Below, piece by piece: positions 22,082-31,567 of a stretch of 64,000 bases of DNA. Every line of letters starts with the position of its first letter. Position 1 is the first letter of the stretch. Made by a program: the position numbers and the translations under genes. The stretch is from 'Nostoc azollae' 0708 (GTDB taxonomy: Bacteria; Cyanobacteriota; Cyanobacteriia; Cyanobacteriales; Nostocaceae): the NCBI RefSeq assembly GCF_000196515.1, contig NC_014248.1, positions 3,786,001 to 3,850,000 on the forward strand, given 5' to 3'. The notes under the pieces were generated by a model, which was not told where the DNA came from, ran no database searches, and worked only from the letters and a program-made list of their open reading frames with translations.

Positions 22082-22120
22082 TTTTTTTAATTTTTAATTT
22101 TTAATTTTTAATTTTTAATT
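22082..22120. repeat. Tandem (TTTTTAA)5 heptamer array
   Basis: About five copies of TTTTTAA overlap the 3' end of the minus-strand gene at 22115-22633. This is another short tandem repeat, of an A/T-only type. Confidence 0.9.
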
Positions 22121-22633
22121 GATTTTATACTGCTGGGCAATGTAATAAAACAAACGATAGTACTCTTTAAATTCCTTGCTGTTGCTTTCTCCCCGCCAAT
22201 TATATTTCACCTGACCTTGAGTTATGGTCAGTGTCATAGAAGTAGTTTGTTGACCAACCTCTACAGACAGCACTCCAAAAACTCCCTCAGCAGTTTGAAA
22301 ATTCTCTGTCTGCTCTCTTGAGTATTGTTCGTGAATACTAACTTCTAAGTGCTTACTAGCCCACGCCCGCATCTCTACATTCCTGTTATTTGGTGTAACA
22401 AAGGCAATACCATCGTTGTTATCAGAATTTCCTGAAGAATTCCAATTGCTGGGATAGGGAAACTCAAAACTATACTGCGTGTTGCTGTAAGTTTTCCACG
22501 TAACTTCGGATGCATAAATATTGGTGATATTACACTCAGACAGAATAATTGCTGTGCCAATAGTGCCAATACTGGAGACTGCACCCGCTATTACTCGCAT
22601 CCATCTGCGAGTTTTTAACACAGCAATAGACAT
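22115..22633 (-). CDS. Exported protein of unknown function
   Basis: The 172-residue product has a basic N-terminus (KTRRWMRVIAG) and a hydrophobic segment to about residue 32, ending IILSEC. This could be a lipobox-like site or a plain signal anchor. The mature part contains YSFEFPYPSNWNSSG, the kind of motif seen in PsbP-like and other small cyanobacterial periplasmic proteins, but overall similarity to PsbP is not clear. The stop lies in the A/T heptamer repeat, so the C-terminus (QQYKIN) may have been altered. Confidence 0.6.
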   Translation of the reverse strand: MSIAVLKTRRWMRVIAGAVSSIGTIGTAIILSECNITNIYASEVTWKTYSNTQYSFEFPYPSNWNSSGNSDNNDGIAFVTPNNRNVEMRAWASKHLEVSIHEQYSREQTENFQTAEGVFGVLSVEVGQQTTSMTLTITQGQVKYNWRGESNSKEFKEYYRLFYYIAQQYKIN

Positions 22634-22867
22634 AAGTCACACCCTTTACCCTACTTTACTTTCAGTATATTCTGATTGGCTTTGCAACTCAGATTTTCAT
22701 TGGGCATTGGGCATTGGAAATTATTTTCTTATCCTCCTGACTCCTAACTCCTGACTTATATAAAGATATATAACGAAATAGCTGTCAAAACGTCTTGCGG
22801 TCTTGACAAGGAAAAAAGGAGGCGATAAGGTGAGATACATACCCGGGTAAGACCGTTAATAAGTTAT

Positions 22868-23224
22868 ATGCAAACTAAGCAAAAGGTAACATTGTATTTA
22901 TCGCCGGAATTACATAGAAGGCTGAAGATTCGTTCCGCAGTTGACTCTGAACCGATGTCAGACCTAGCAGAACGCGCTCTTAATTTTTACCTCACCAACT
23001 CAGAATTAGTAGAAGAGTTTGAAGAGTCTTCTTATGGCAGTTATGGCAGAACGCACAGGGTATATTCCTGTCCAATTTGTGAAGGTTCGCTAATTTTACG
23101 AGATGGTGAATTAGTAACTTTGGCCAATCAACCAGGAATAATTGGTCAAGATCATCTACCCATTGATGAAATTGAACAAGATCAAACCCATCCCAAGGGT
23201 GAGGAAGAATTAGTCCCCTGCTAG
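22868..23224 (+). CDS. Ribbon-helix-helix protein with C-terminal Cys motif
   Basis: The 118-residue product begins with a likely ribbon-helix-helix DNA-binding fold: the strand QKVTLYLSPELHRRLKIRSA and helices to about residue 52. The C-terminal half holds a CPIC motif (residue 68 onward) and a terminal Cys, which may bind metal but is incomplete as a zinc finger. It lies 95 bp before ycf46 on the same strand and may regulate or be cotranscribed with it. Function is not established. Confidence 0.7.
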   Translation: MQTKQKVTLYLSPELHRRLKIRSAVDSEPMSDLAERALNFYLTNSELVEEFEESSYGSYGRTHRVYSCPICEGSLILRDGELVTLANQPGIIGQDHLPIDEIEQDQTHPKGEEELVPC

Positions 23225-23319
23225 TTAGGAATTATGAATGGATAAGTTCATAGTTTGTCTTTAATTAACGGCGATGATTGTACTGACTGTCTCTATAAGG
23301 TCTCAAGTAGGTCGATAGT

Positions 23320-24831
23320 ATGAAAGAAGAGCTCAATATTCTCATTCAAGCTCAATACCCTTTAATATACCTTGTGACCTCCGAGGAAGAACGGGCAGAG
23401 CAAGCAATCCATACAATCGCTCAATTGTTAAAGCCTCAGCGACGAGTTTACGTTTGGACGGTAACTCACGGCATTGTGGAGTACGGTCAACCCAGGAATG
23501 TCACTCAGCATAATACCGTTTCGCCAGAGGCGGCGATTGAGTGGATAATTCGGCATAAAGAACCCGGTATATTTATACTTAAAGATTTACATCCTTTTAT
23601 TGATGCTCCGGCAACAACGAGATCGCTTCGGGATGCGATTGCTAGTTTTAAGGGAATGCAAAAGAACATCATTTTGATGTCTCCCATGCAGCAAGTACCA
23701 ATAGAACTAGAAAAAGAAGTTGTTGTCATCGACTTCCAACTGCCGGATATGTCAGAGTTAAACAAAGTTTTAACTCAGCATCAAGAGCAGCATCGTGGTC
23801 GCAGGTTAACAACTGAGGCCAGAGAAAGGCTTCTTAGAGCAGCTTTAGGTTTAACTAAAGATGAAGCTGAGAAAGTATATCGTAAGGCTCAGGTGACAAC
23901 TGGACGCTTAACGGAAGATGAAGTAGATATAGTTTTATCTGAGAAAAAGCAACTCATCCGCCGTAACGGTATTCTAGAGTACATCGAAGAAGATGAAACT
24001 ATTGAAGCAGTTGGCGGTTTGGAAGAGTTGAAAAAGTGGCTAAAACAACGCTCTAACGCCTTTACAGAAAGAGCGAGAGAGTATGGTTTGCCCCAGCCTA
24101 AAGGGATGTTAATTCTTGGTGTTCCTGGTTGTGGTAAGTCGCTAATTGCCAAAACTACTTCCCGTCTGTGGGGTTTACCAATCTTGCGATTAGATATGGG
24201 GCGTGTTTACGACGGCTCAATGGTGGGTCGGAGTGAAGCAAACTTGCGGAACGCGCTGAAAACAGCAGAATCAATTTCCCCAACGATTCTGTTTATCGAC
24301 GAATTGGATAAATCCTTCGCTGGTAGTGCAGGTTCTGGTGATTCCGATGGGGGGACATCAAGCAGAATTTTTGGTTCTTTTCTCACCTGGATGCAAGAAA
24401 AGAAATCTCCAGTATTTGTAATGGCGACTGCTAACCGGGTAGAACGCCTACCTGGGGAGTTTTTGAGAAAAGGTCGCTTTGATGAAACTTTCTTTGTGGA
24501 TTTGCCCACACCTGAAGAACGTCAGGATATCTTCAACATTCACCTGACCAAACGCCGTGAAGATATTGCTAGATTTGATCTGGAACAACTAGCAAAAATG
24601 TCTGATGGTTTTTCTGGGGCAGAAATTGAACAGGCGATAGTGGCGGCGATGTATGAAGCTTTCGCCCAAGATCGGGAGTTCACCCAACTAGATATTATTG
24701 CTGCATTGAAGTCTACTTTACCGCTGTCACGAACGATGCAAGAACAGGTCACAGCTTTAAGAGACTGGGCCAGACAGCGTGCCAGACCCGCAGCATCCTC
24801 TGTCGCTGAATATCAGCGAATGGAGTTCTAA
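23320..24831 (+). CDS. ycf46: AAA+ ATPase, Ycf46 homologue
   Basis: The 503-residue protein has an N-terminal domain resembling an inactive AAA module (to about 215) and a C-terminal AAA+ ATPase. Walker A is GVPGCGKS at 267-274, Walker B ILFIDELD from about 324, sensor ATAN, and an arginine-finger region LRKGRFDETFF. Plastid and cyanobacterial Ycf46 proteins belong here; the Synechocystis homologue has been linked to CO2 use. It is followed by ycf35 after 145 bp. Confidence 0.92.
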   Translation: MKEELNILIQAQYPLIYLVTSEEERAEQAIHTIAQLLKPQRRVYVWTVTHGIVEYGQPRNVTQHNTVSPEAAIEWIIRHKEPGIFILKDLHPFIDAPATTRSLRDAIASFKGMQKNIILMSPMQQVPIELEKEVVVIDFQLPDMSELNKVLTQHQEQHRGRRLTTEARERLLRAALGLTKDEAEKVYRKAQVTTGRLTEDEVDIVLSEKKQLIRRNGILEYIEEDETIEAVGGLEELKKWLKQRSNAFTERAREYGLPQPKGMLILGVPGCGKSLIAKTTSRLWGLPILRLDMGRVYDGSMVGRSEANLRNALKTAESISPTILFIDELDKSFAGSAGSGDSDGGTSSRIFGSFLTWMQEKKSPVFVMATANRVERLPGEFLRKGRFDETFFVDLPTPEERQDIFNIHLTKRREDIARFDLEQLAKMSDGFSGAEIEQAIVAAMYEAFAQDREFTQLDIIAALKSTLPLSRTMQEQVTALRDWARQRARPAASSVAEYQRMEF

Positions 24832-24976
24832 AAGCTTTCCTCTGTATGCCAGAGGGGAAAGGTTAGCCAGAAGGCTAACAGATCAGGAAAAAAGCCGCTT
24901 CCCAATTATTGCGGCTTCGCTGAAAAAGAAACTGTTGTCGTTTTTCTCATCAATCTTCTCATTGGAGGAAACCCAA

Positions 24977-25327
24977 ATGTCTCACTTTAGCACTCTGCGT
25001 ACTAAAATCACCGATGCCGAAATCCTCAAAGCTTCTTTGCGCGACCTGGGTATCAGCCTAAAGACTGACGCTGATGTTCGTGGTTATAACGGTCAGCGTG
25101 TACGTTCCGACATTGTTGCTGTATTGGAAGGCGAGTACGATTTAGGTTGGTCTCGTAATAGCGATGATTCTTTTGACCTAATCGCTGACCTGTGGGGCGT
25201 TGCTAAGAAGCACAACCAAACGGAGTTGATTAACTCTATTAACCAAAAATACGCCGTTAACAAGACTTTGGCTGAAGTAAAACAGCGCGGCCTGCAAAAT
25301 GCCAACGTTAAGTTGGTATTGCAATAA
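24977..25327 (+). CDS. ycf35: Ycf35 (DUF1257) protein
   Basis: From ATG 24977, preceded by GGAGG at 24964, the product is 116 residues and starts MSHFSTLRTKITDAEILKAS. The frame is open further upstream but that part overlaps ycf46 and is not family-like. DUF1257/Ycf35 proteins occur in cyanobacteria and red-lineage plastids; function unknown. A strong terminator follows, so RHH gene, ycf46 and ycf35 may be one unit. Confidence 0.93.
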   Translation: MSHFSTLRTKITDAEILKASLRDLGISLKTDADVRGYNGQRVRSDIVAVLEGEYDLGWSRNSDDSFDLIADLWGVAKKHNQTELINSINQKYAVNKTLAEVKQRGLQNANVKLVLQ

Positions 25328-25356
25328 CAATTTCTCTGTGCGTTCCCAAAGCTGAA

Positions 25357-25395
25357 CGGGTTAACCAAGCATTAGCGGTTAGCCCGGTTTTTTTT
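25357..25395 (+). terminator. Rho-independent terminator after ycf35
   Basis: Arms CGGGTTAACC (25357-25366) and GGTTAGCCCG (25377-25386) pair with one G-T wobble and are followed by an eight-base T-run. Confidence 0.9.
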
Positions 25396-25541
25396 GGGTA
25401 AATTTCCCACTAGGATCAACAGAACAAAAAAGTTGTGTAATAGTTACATTATTTATTAGAGGTTCAGAGATAAAGCATAAAGGAGATGCTCATTTTCACT
25501 ATAGTTAACAAAACAAGGATAAGTAAGAATAACCCAAAAGT

Positions 25542-26001
<460 letters not shown>

Positions 26002-26099
26002 CATAATTGCAATAGATTTGTAGAACATTAACCAAATAATATTACTCTAACTAGGGTAATATTGCTAACCAAGATAAAGAGTAAATCAAAAGGTTAAGT

Positions 26100-26546
26100 A
26101 TGATTTAAAATGAACGTCAATACATAATTACTAAAGCTCAGATTAGAAAATTTCAATCAGCAATAGAAAATCCGAGAAAAAAAGTACCTCCCGAAGATAA
26201 TAAAAATGAAAAGTTAAGATATCAATCATATTTAGGTTCACTTAATGGTGAACTAGAAGAACTATTAGAGCAAGTAGAAGAATATAAAAATTTGAAAGCA
26301 AGGAAAATTCTAGGTTAGAATGTAAACCTTTAGAATAATTACCAGAAGCTTTAATTAAAGCTCTTATTGTTCACGGTTTAACTCAAGAACAATTAGGGGA
26401 ACGTTTAAACCAAACAAACGTGAAGGAACAACAGATTCAACATGATGAGGCTAATCAACATGCTAATTCCTTCTAGTTTCACAAAAATTTTGAAAGTTCA
26501 ACGTGCGTTGGATATTGAAATTCGGGAAGAGGTAATTTTTAAATAA
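26100..26546 (+). pseudogene. Broken HTH (XRE-type) antitoxin-like gene
   Basis: The sense frame reads ATG, Ile, stop, then NERQYIITKAQIRKFQSAI, a coiled region GSLNGELEELLEQVEEY, and after another shift a helix-turn-helix LPEALIKALIVHGLTQEQLG with LNQTNVKEQQIQHDEAN. The end, FTKILKVQRALDIEIREEV, is in a different frame. This is the layout of XRE-type antitoxins that accompany DUF6932-type nucleotidyltransferases. A nonsense codon at position 3, another before LPEAL and a shift after the HTH make it non-functional. Confidence 0.75.
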
Positions 26547-26619
26547 CTTACTGCTTGCTTATCTCTTGTATTTTACAAGAGCAAGACTAGGAAAAATTTC
26601 GAACTACTGTTACTTTAAT

Positions 26620-26787
26620 TTAGATAGACGAAATGAAATTAACGAGTTCTTGAACTGTCCTGATAATCTCTGCTTCTGCATCAGAAATGTCAAGATTAAA
26701 CTCTTCTTCTATAGTCCTTAATAATTATACAGCATCTAATTAGACACGTTCGAAGATTTAGAAACGAGTCTGTGTCTGGCTTTCCAT
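26620..26787 (-). pseudogene. Remnant of an acyl carrier protein gene
   Basis: On the minus strand a single frame reads MESQTQTRF, stop, IFERV, stop, LDAV, stop, then LLRTIEEEFNLDISDAEAEI and IRTVQELVNFI. The second half matches the helix III-IV region of acyl carrier proteins. The phosphopantetheine DSL motif has been lost or deleted, and three in-frame stops are present. It is shorter than a real ACP (about 80 residues). Confidence 0.75.
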
Positions 26788-26889
26788 AGTGTTAAGATTA
26801 GGAAAGAGCCAAGGAAAAAATCAGGGTTGGGAATAGTAACTGATAGTCCCTATCCATGAAGATGTTGATGACAAATTCATAACTGACCT

Positions 26890-27425
26890 CATATCCATAA
26901 CATGTATGAAATGGGCAAAACTAATGAACCAATTCCTAATGTGACTAAACCACAAATAGTTAGTAAGAATTACTTGTGAGTAAATTGGGGAATTCAGGGG
27001 AAATCTTTGTTGAGGTACCCGGAATATTTTTACAAGTCTAATGACCTGTTCAACAACAATACCCTTGGTGGAAAACTCTTTGTTTCCTGCCTTTTATTCT
27101 GAGTCGCCATGGCATAATCGCTATCATGTTTTTCTAGCTGTTCAAGGAGACTAGGAGGGGAAACATTTCCTAATATCTCTAGCCAGTAATGAAATGTGTC
27201 CTTTGCTTCCGTTTTCCATATACCGAAATGCAAACCTAAAACCTCAAATGGTGGCATTTTCCTCCAATAGAACAAGCATAGACATACCTGTTGTTTTATC
27301 TATAGTTTGCCTTTCCCCCCTCCTCCTTTGTGATTTATACCTATGTTTTTACTTTCTATGTCACCTTGAAGTTTTTTATGCCACATTTCACCTTGGGCTA
27401 ACAACTCTTGAAACTGATGGTTAGT
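26890..27425 (-). pseudogene. Decayed IS5-type transposase
   Basis: Blocks LGITNHQFQELLAQGEMWHK, FYWRKMPPFEVLGLHFGIWK, TEAKDTFHYWLEILGNV and LLEQLEKHDSDYA can be read on the minus strand, then after a shift VIRLVKIFRVPQQRF and VILTICGLVTLGIGSLVLP. These are the HTH and DDE parts of an IS5-like transposase with a stop after KGKL, an internal deletion after DSDYA and frameshifts. The element ends are not evident. Confidence 0.75.
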
Positions 27426-27836
27426 TATTCCCAGTATTTGTTTTGTAGGATGTGGATATTCTTGAATATAGTTAATTTAGTGGATTTTCCCTTTTGGTAC
27501 ACCCTCAAAATTCCCTTCTACCATTTTTTTCACACCAAGCTAATTTTCCTGACAGGTCTACTCCGTTCTGAAGCTTTAGCAGAGGTAGTAGAGATTGCAG
27601 ATTATTTGGTTTTACCCATACCCCCAGTAGCAATGGACTGAACTGTTCTCATTGATATAGTTAGACAAGCTGCTATTCTCGTGGTTACTCCCCATCGGGT
27701 ACTGTTAACTAAAGTCAATACGCACAGTTAAGGAGCTGGGAAATGAATAAAAATAATTCTCTAAATCTACTCACATTTACTCAACAAGTATGCTATATAT
27801 AAAATATAAGTAAATTAACTATATCGGAGGCGTCAA

Positions 27837-28340
27837 ATTTAAAATCCATAGGTATTTACACTGTCAGGACGTGGGAATTACAGGCTAAATTAATACCTGA
27901 AATAACTCCCAATGGACACAGACGTTATGATTTGGCTCAATTATTAGGAGTAAAATCAGAATTATCTTACACCATTGGTTACTGTAGAGTCTCCAGCTAT
28001 GACCAAAAAGATTATTTAGAGCGCCAAAAACAAGTACTGGAATTATATTGCGCTCAACGTGGTTGGCAATTTGAAGTCATTGAAGATTTACGTTCAGGAT
28101 TGAATTACAGTAAAAGAGGATTAAAGAGACTAATTCGCTTAATTACTGAAAAGTAAAGTGGAAAAATTAGTTTTTACCCACAAAGACAGATTATTGAGAT
28201 TTGGAACTGAATTAATCTTTAGTTTATGTGAACAATTTGGAACAGAAGTAGTTATCATTAATCACACATAAGATAGTAGTCTTAGGGAGAATTTAGTCCA
28301 AGATATATTAGAAATAATCACAGTATTCTCTGCTAGACTT
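27837..28340 (+). pseudogene. tnpA: IS607-type serine resolvase (tnpA), broken
   Basis: The N-terminal MerR-like region (YTVRTWELQAKLIPEITPNG) leads to the serine-recombinase core with IGYCRVSSYDQKDYLERQKQ, whose Ser in the RVSS motif is the catalytic type, and LRSGLNYSKRGLKRL. A stop and frameshift at about 28154 separate it from KVEKLVFTHKDRLLRFGTEL and the C-terminal part, which has another stop after NHT. The extreme N-terminus lacks a start codon. Confidence 0.85.
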
Positions 28341-28341
28341 T

Positions 28342-29070
28342 ATGGATAGAGAAGTCATGGAAACAAGAAAATGGAGGACTCAAAAGATATTGCTACTAGG
28401 CTTTAAAACCGAGTTAAAGTTAAATGAGAATCTAGGAGTAAACATAGTTAAACACTGTGAAGTAGCTCGTCATGCTTGGAATTGGGGATTAGGATTAATT
28501 AAACAATTATTAGACCATAACCAAAAAAACCTGACGATAAAATCACATTTCCCACAGCAATAGAGTTACATAAATCGTAAGTAGCATTAGTAAAACCTGA
28601 AAATTAATCGTATTATGAATCTTCCAAATCTGCTCCTCAAGAAGTACTAAGAGCATTGAGAAAGTCTTGGGATAGATATTTTCAAAAAATCTTAGGAGTG
28701 CCAAGATTTAAAAAGAAAGGCAAGCATGAAAGTTTTACATTAGAAGGAACTGTAAAAATCCTAGGTAATAACAAAATTCAGGTCCCCAAGATAGGTATCT
28801 ATATTAAAGACCTAGGAAAGATTGCCACAGGTTAAACCGAGATCAGTAACAATAAGTCCTCAAGATGACAGATTGTTTATTAGTTCTCAGATAAAAGTAG
28901 AACGGACAATCTCAAATTTAGATGTGTTGTGGGTGTAGATTTAGGTGTTAAAAATCTAGCCACATTGTCTAGAGGTGAAGTAATTACAGGTGCTAAATCT
29001 TGTCAAAGATATGAATTTAAATGCAGGAGATTATAATGGTTACATCGTCAGAGAATTATTGGTTTAAATA
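28342..29070 (+). pseudogene. tnpB: TnpB of the IS607-type element, broken and truncated
   Basis: The OrfB/TnpB protein begins KILLLGFKTELKLNENLGVN and HAWNWGLGLIKQLLD, then is interrupted by many stops. A RuvC-I region VVGVDLGVKNLATLSRGEV is readable near 28925-28980, and the coding stops near EFKCRRL, well before the RuvC-II Glu and zinc finger. The 3' third is absent; the sequence runs straight into a ParA fragment. Confidence 0.85.
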
Positions 29071-29075
29071 ATTCT

Positions 29076-29259
29076 TGTACAACTAGGTATTCTAGTTTTT
29101 AATACTTTCATTCGTACTTATAAAGCTGATGAAAGAGCGGCCCTTGAGGTTGTCACAATTACTCAATGGCGAGGAAAAAACGCACGGGAAGCTGCATCTG
29201 ATTACCGTCGTGTGGTTGATGAATTTAAGGAATGTATGATTCGAGGAAATAATGGCTAA
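29076..29259 (+). pseudogene. C-terminal fragment of a ParA-type ATPase
   Basis: The frame LGILVFNTFIRTYKADERAA, then EVVTITQWRGKNAREAASDY and VVDEFKECMIRGNNG, ends at TAA 29257-29259. It looks like the last about 55 residues of a ParA-family partition ATPase. Everything upstream (Walker motifs) has been replaced by the IS607-type element. Its stop overlaps the next start, so the two genes were coupled. Confidence 0.6.
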
Positions 29260-29806
29260 GAAAGATCTTTCTGATTTACTACAAGAAGAAGTACAAAGAT
29301 TTACACCCCAGGTGGGAGAAACAGCAATTGAAGTAACTGCACAAGAAGTTGTAGAACAACATTCTTCTACTACGGAAGATTATATACCCACTGCTAATAG
29401 GCGCACAAATCCGACTAAAGCAGATTTGGAAGTCACAATTAAAGACTTGACGACAACTCTGGAAAAATCACAGAAAAAAGAAGTTTCTCTCAGGGAGCAA
29501 ATTAGTGATTTAAAAGCAGATTTGTCTACACAGAATGCTTTGGTGGAACGGTTGACTACAGAACTACATGAAACTAAGAAAACAGCCTTGCAATTAGCCG
29601 AGTATAATTCCCAATTAATAGCAGAAATTGAAGTGTTGAAGAAACCTCAAGAACCAGTTAAGGAAGCAGTTAGAGAACCAGTTAAACAAATCTCCAAATC
29701 TTTATCCATTAACCCTAAAAAGTCATACAGATCACCTGAAAGACTCCAGGAACTTCCCAATCAAGCCAATGATGATTTTGCCAATAACACTTGGTTGTAC
29801 GATTAA
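29252..29806 (+). CDS. Coiled-coil protein, likely partner of the lost ParA
   Basis: The 184-residue product is acidic and helical, with a coiled coil at about residues 55-130 (LEVTIKDLTTTLEKSQKKEV, LKADLSTQNALVERL) and a disordered Pro/Ser/Lys tail. No catalytic motif is present. Its ATG overlaps the end of the ParA fragment by eight bases, suggesting that it was made together with that ATPase and may have acted in partitioning. With the upstream gene destroyed, it may no longer be expressed. Confidence 0.6.
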   Translation: MAKKDLSDLLQEEVQRFTPQVGETAIEVTAQEVVEQHSSTTEDYIPTANRRTNPTKADLEVTIKDLTTTLEKSQKKEVSLREQISDLKADLSTQNALVERLTTELHETKKTALQLAEYNSQLIAEIEVLKKPQEPVKEAVREPVKQISKSLSINPKKSYRSPERLQELPNQANDDFANNTWLYD

Positions 29807-29815
29807 AATCTAACC

Positions 29816-30697
29816 TCAAAAATCTAAAATATGTTGGGCTGTGATTTCTGGTTGTTCCAAGTGGGGGATATGACCAGAATCTTTAATCCAAATCTGTTGA
29901 CTTTGAGGAATTGCTTTCTTAAACTTTTGAGCATCCCCGGTTCCTAAAATTTTATCTGTATCGCCCCACAAAATCAGCGTTGGTTGTCGAATTTGTGCAA
30001 GCTGGTTAAATTTAAAAGCACTGTAACCGCCACTTTTAGTAAAAGCAATCAACGCTTGATTCCAATTAGGCATTTTTACGTGTAAGTCTCCACAATGTAA
30101 GGCATCACTGGAGATCAGACTTGGGTTTTTATACGCAGTACGACAAATGCGATTGCGCACTTGGGCATTTCGCAAAAACTCAGCCGCTAAAGAATATAAG
30201 GGCGCAAACGTTAATTTACTCAAAGCCGAGGCGCCCTTTAAACCAGCACTGTCTATTAACACCAGTTTCTGTACCACTTGTGGGTAAGTCAGCGCGAAAT
30301 CAATGGCCGCTGCACCCCCCATAGAAGCACCAACTAAAATTACAGGTTGGTTAATCAGGGTTTTCCAAAAAAAATATAGATGAGTTTTAATGCCCACCGG
30401 GCTGTAAGCAATATCCGGCTGTCTATCTGTAAAGCCAAAACCCAATAGATCCATAGCCCACGTTTCGTTCTTCCTGGCCAACAACGGTAACAACCGTCTA
30501 AATTCTAAAATAGAACTATCAAAACCGTGAACTAATAAAATCGGTGTACCTCCACTACCTTGATGTACATAAGTAGTAGTAATGGGTTCAGGACTTAAAG
30601 GAGTTGCGATCGCCTGACTTTGGATACTTTGAGCCAAAGCGATAGAAGTCGGTTCACTCAGTTGCCCAACTGCGGCAGGTAAAAAACTTGGAAACAT
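29816..30697 (-). CDS. Alpha/beta-hydrolase
   Basis: An alpha/beta-hydrolase fold protein of unknown substrate. The oxyanion-hole motif HGFDSS, the nucleophile elbow GASMGGA (Ser), and a late His in SGHIPHLEQPE are visible, with Asp in LWGDTDKIL. I place the start at the ATG at 30697 (MFPSFLPAAVGQLSEP). The frame is open to 30754, but the extra residues (SGQLSGK) are translated intergenic repeats. It diverges from ccmK3 with about 125 bp between them. Confidence 0.85.
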   Translation of the reverse strand: MFPSFLPAAVGQLSEPTSIALAQSIQSQAIATPLSPEPITTTYVHQGSGGTPILLVHGFDSSILEFRRLLPLLARKNETWAMDLLGFGFTDRQPDIAYSPVGIKTHLYFFWKTLINQPVILVGASMGGAAAIDFALTYPQVVQKLVLIDSAGLKGASALSKLTFAPLYSLAAEFLRNAQVRNRICRTAYKNPSLISSDALHCGDLHVKMPNWNQALIAFTKSGGYSAFKFNQLAQIRQPTLILWGDTDKILGTGDAQKFKKAIPQSQQIWIKDSGHIPHLEQPEITAQHILDF

Positions 30698-30822
30698 AAA
30701 CATCAGTTTACCTGACAACTGACCACTGACAATCAAAAAAGAAAATTTTCCCAAACGTCATAATCGGGACCAAAGCCTCGTACAATAAATATCACTTATT
30801 GCTGATTCAGGAGAGTCAAGCC

Positions 30823-31134
30823 ATGCCAGTGGCGGTTGGCGTAATTGAAACTTTAGGTTTTCCCTGTGTACTAGCAGCAGCAGATGCAATGGTCAAATCT
30901 GCCGCTGTCACAATCGTATATTATGGCATTGCAGAAAGCGGACGCTTACTAGTCGCTGTCCGAGGACAAGTTGCAGAAGTCAGAACAGCAGTTGCAGCTG
31001 GAATTGCTTCTGGAAAAGAAGTTTATGGTGGTCAGGTGATCACTCACTACATAGTTCCCAATCCTCCAGAAAATGTGGAAACTATTCTTCCCATCCACTT
31101 CACTTCAAAATCTGAACCTTTCCGCATTTTTTAA
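30823..31134 (+). CDS. ccmK3: Carboxysome shell protein CcmK3
   Basis: A 103-residue single BMC-domain protein of the beta-carboxysome shell facet. The start at 30823, preceded by AGGAG, gives [20 protein letters not shown]. Divergent pore-loop region VYYGIAESGRLLVAVRG and the end VLPIHF-type (ETILPIHFTSKSEPFRIF) match CcmK3 rather than CcmK1/2. It precedes ccmK4 by 82 bp; the pair often sits apart from the main ccm operon, and CcmK3 is thought to work only as heterohexamer with CcmK4. Confidence 0.93.
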   Translation: MPVAVGVIETLGFPCVLAAADAMVKSAAVTIVYYGIAESGRLLVAVRGQVAEVRTAVAAGIASGKEVYGGQVITHYIVPNPPENVETILPIHFTSKSEPFRIF

Positions 31135-31216
31135 GTGAGTTTACTGGCAACCTTAGGAAGGCAACTTCCCCAAATTAACTTGTAGCACATAATTTTATTC
31201 ATAAAGGAGATTAATA

Positions 31217-31567
31217 GTGTCACTACAGGCAGTTGGATCATTAGAGACAAAGGGTTTTCCCTGTGTACTAGCAGCAGCAGATGCAATGGTAAAAGCTGGA
31301 CGAGTTACCCTCGTTGGTTACATCAGAGTAGGTAGCGCCCGCTTTACAGTCAATATTCGTGGTGACGTTTCTGAAGTCAAGGCAGCTATGGCTGCTGGTG
31401 TCGAAGCTGCAGAAAATGTTTATGGTGGCACCTTAGAATCCTGGGTGATTATTCCCCGGCCCCATGAAAATGTTGAAGCAGTTCTTCCTATCGCCTATAC
31501 AGATGAAGTTCAACAGTATCGAGACTCTGTAGAAAATCCCATCGTTAGATCCTCCAACAGTAGATAG
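31217..31567 (+). CDS. ccmK4: Carboxysome shell protein CcmK4
   Basis: A 116-residue BMC-domain shell protein starting at GTG 31217 with AAGGAGA upstream. It begins [20 protein letters not shown], with the [18 protein letters not shown] core and [12 protein letters not shown] block of CcmK4. The stop falls just before a GGGTGTA tandem repeat. Together with CcmK3 it probably adjusts shell permeability to metabolites. Confidence 0.94.
   Translation: MSLQAVGSLETKGFPCVLAAADAMVKAGRVTLVGYIRVGSARFTVNIRGDVSEVKAAMAAGVEAAENVYGGTLESWVIIPRPHENVEAVLPIAYTDEVQQYRDSVENPIVRSSNSR

Noticed and set aside
24779-24976. Upstream extension of ycf35 overlapping ycf46
   Set aside because: The family begins at MSHFSTL (24977) with GGAGG before it; the upstream frame is only open by chance.
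30698-30754. Longer N-terminus of the alpha/beta-hydrolase
   Set aside because: The extra residues SGQLSGK come from the common TCAGTGGTCAGT-type intergenic repeat and are unlike the family.
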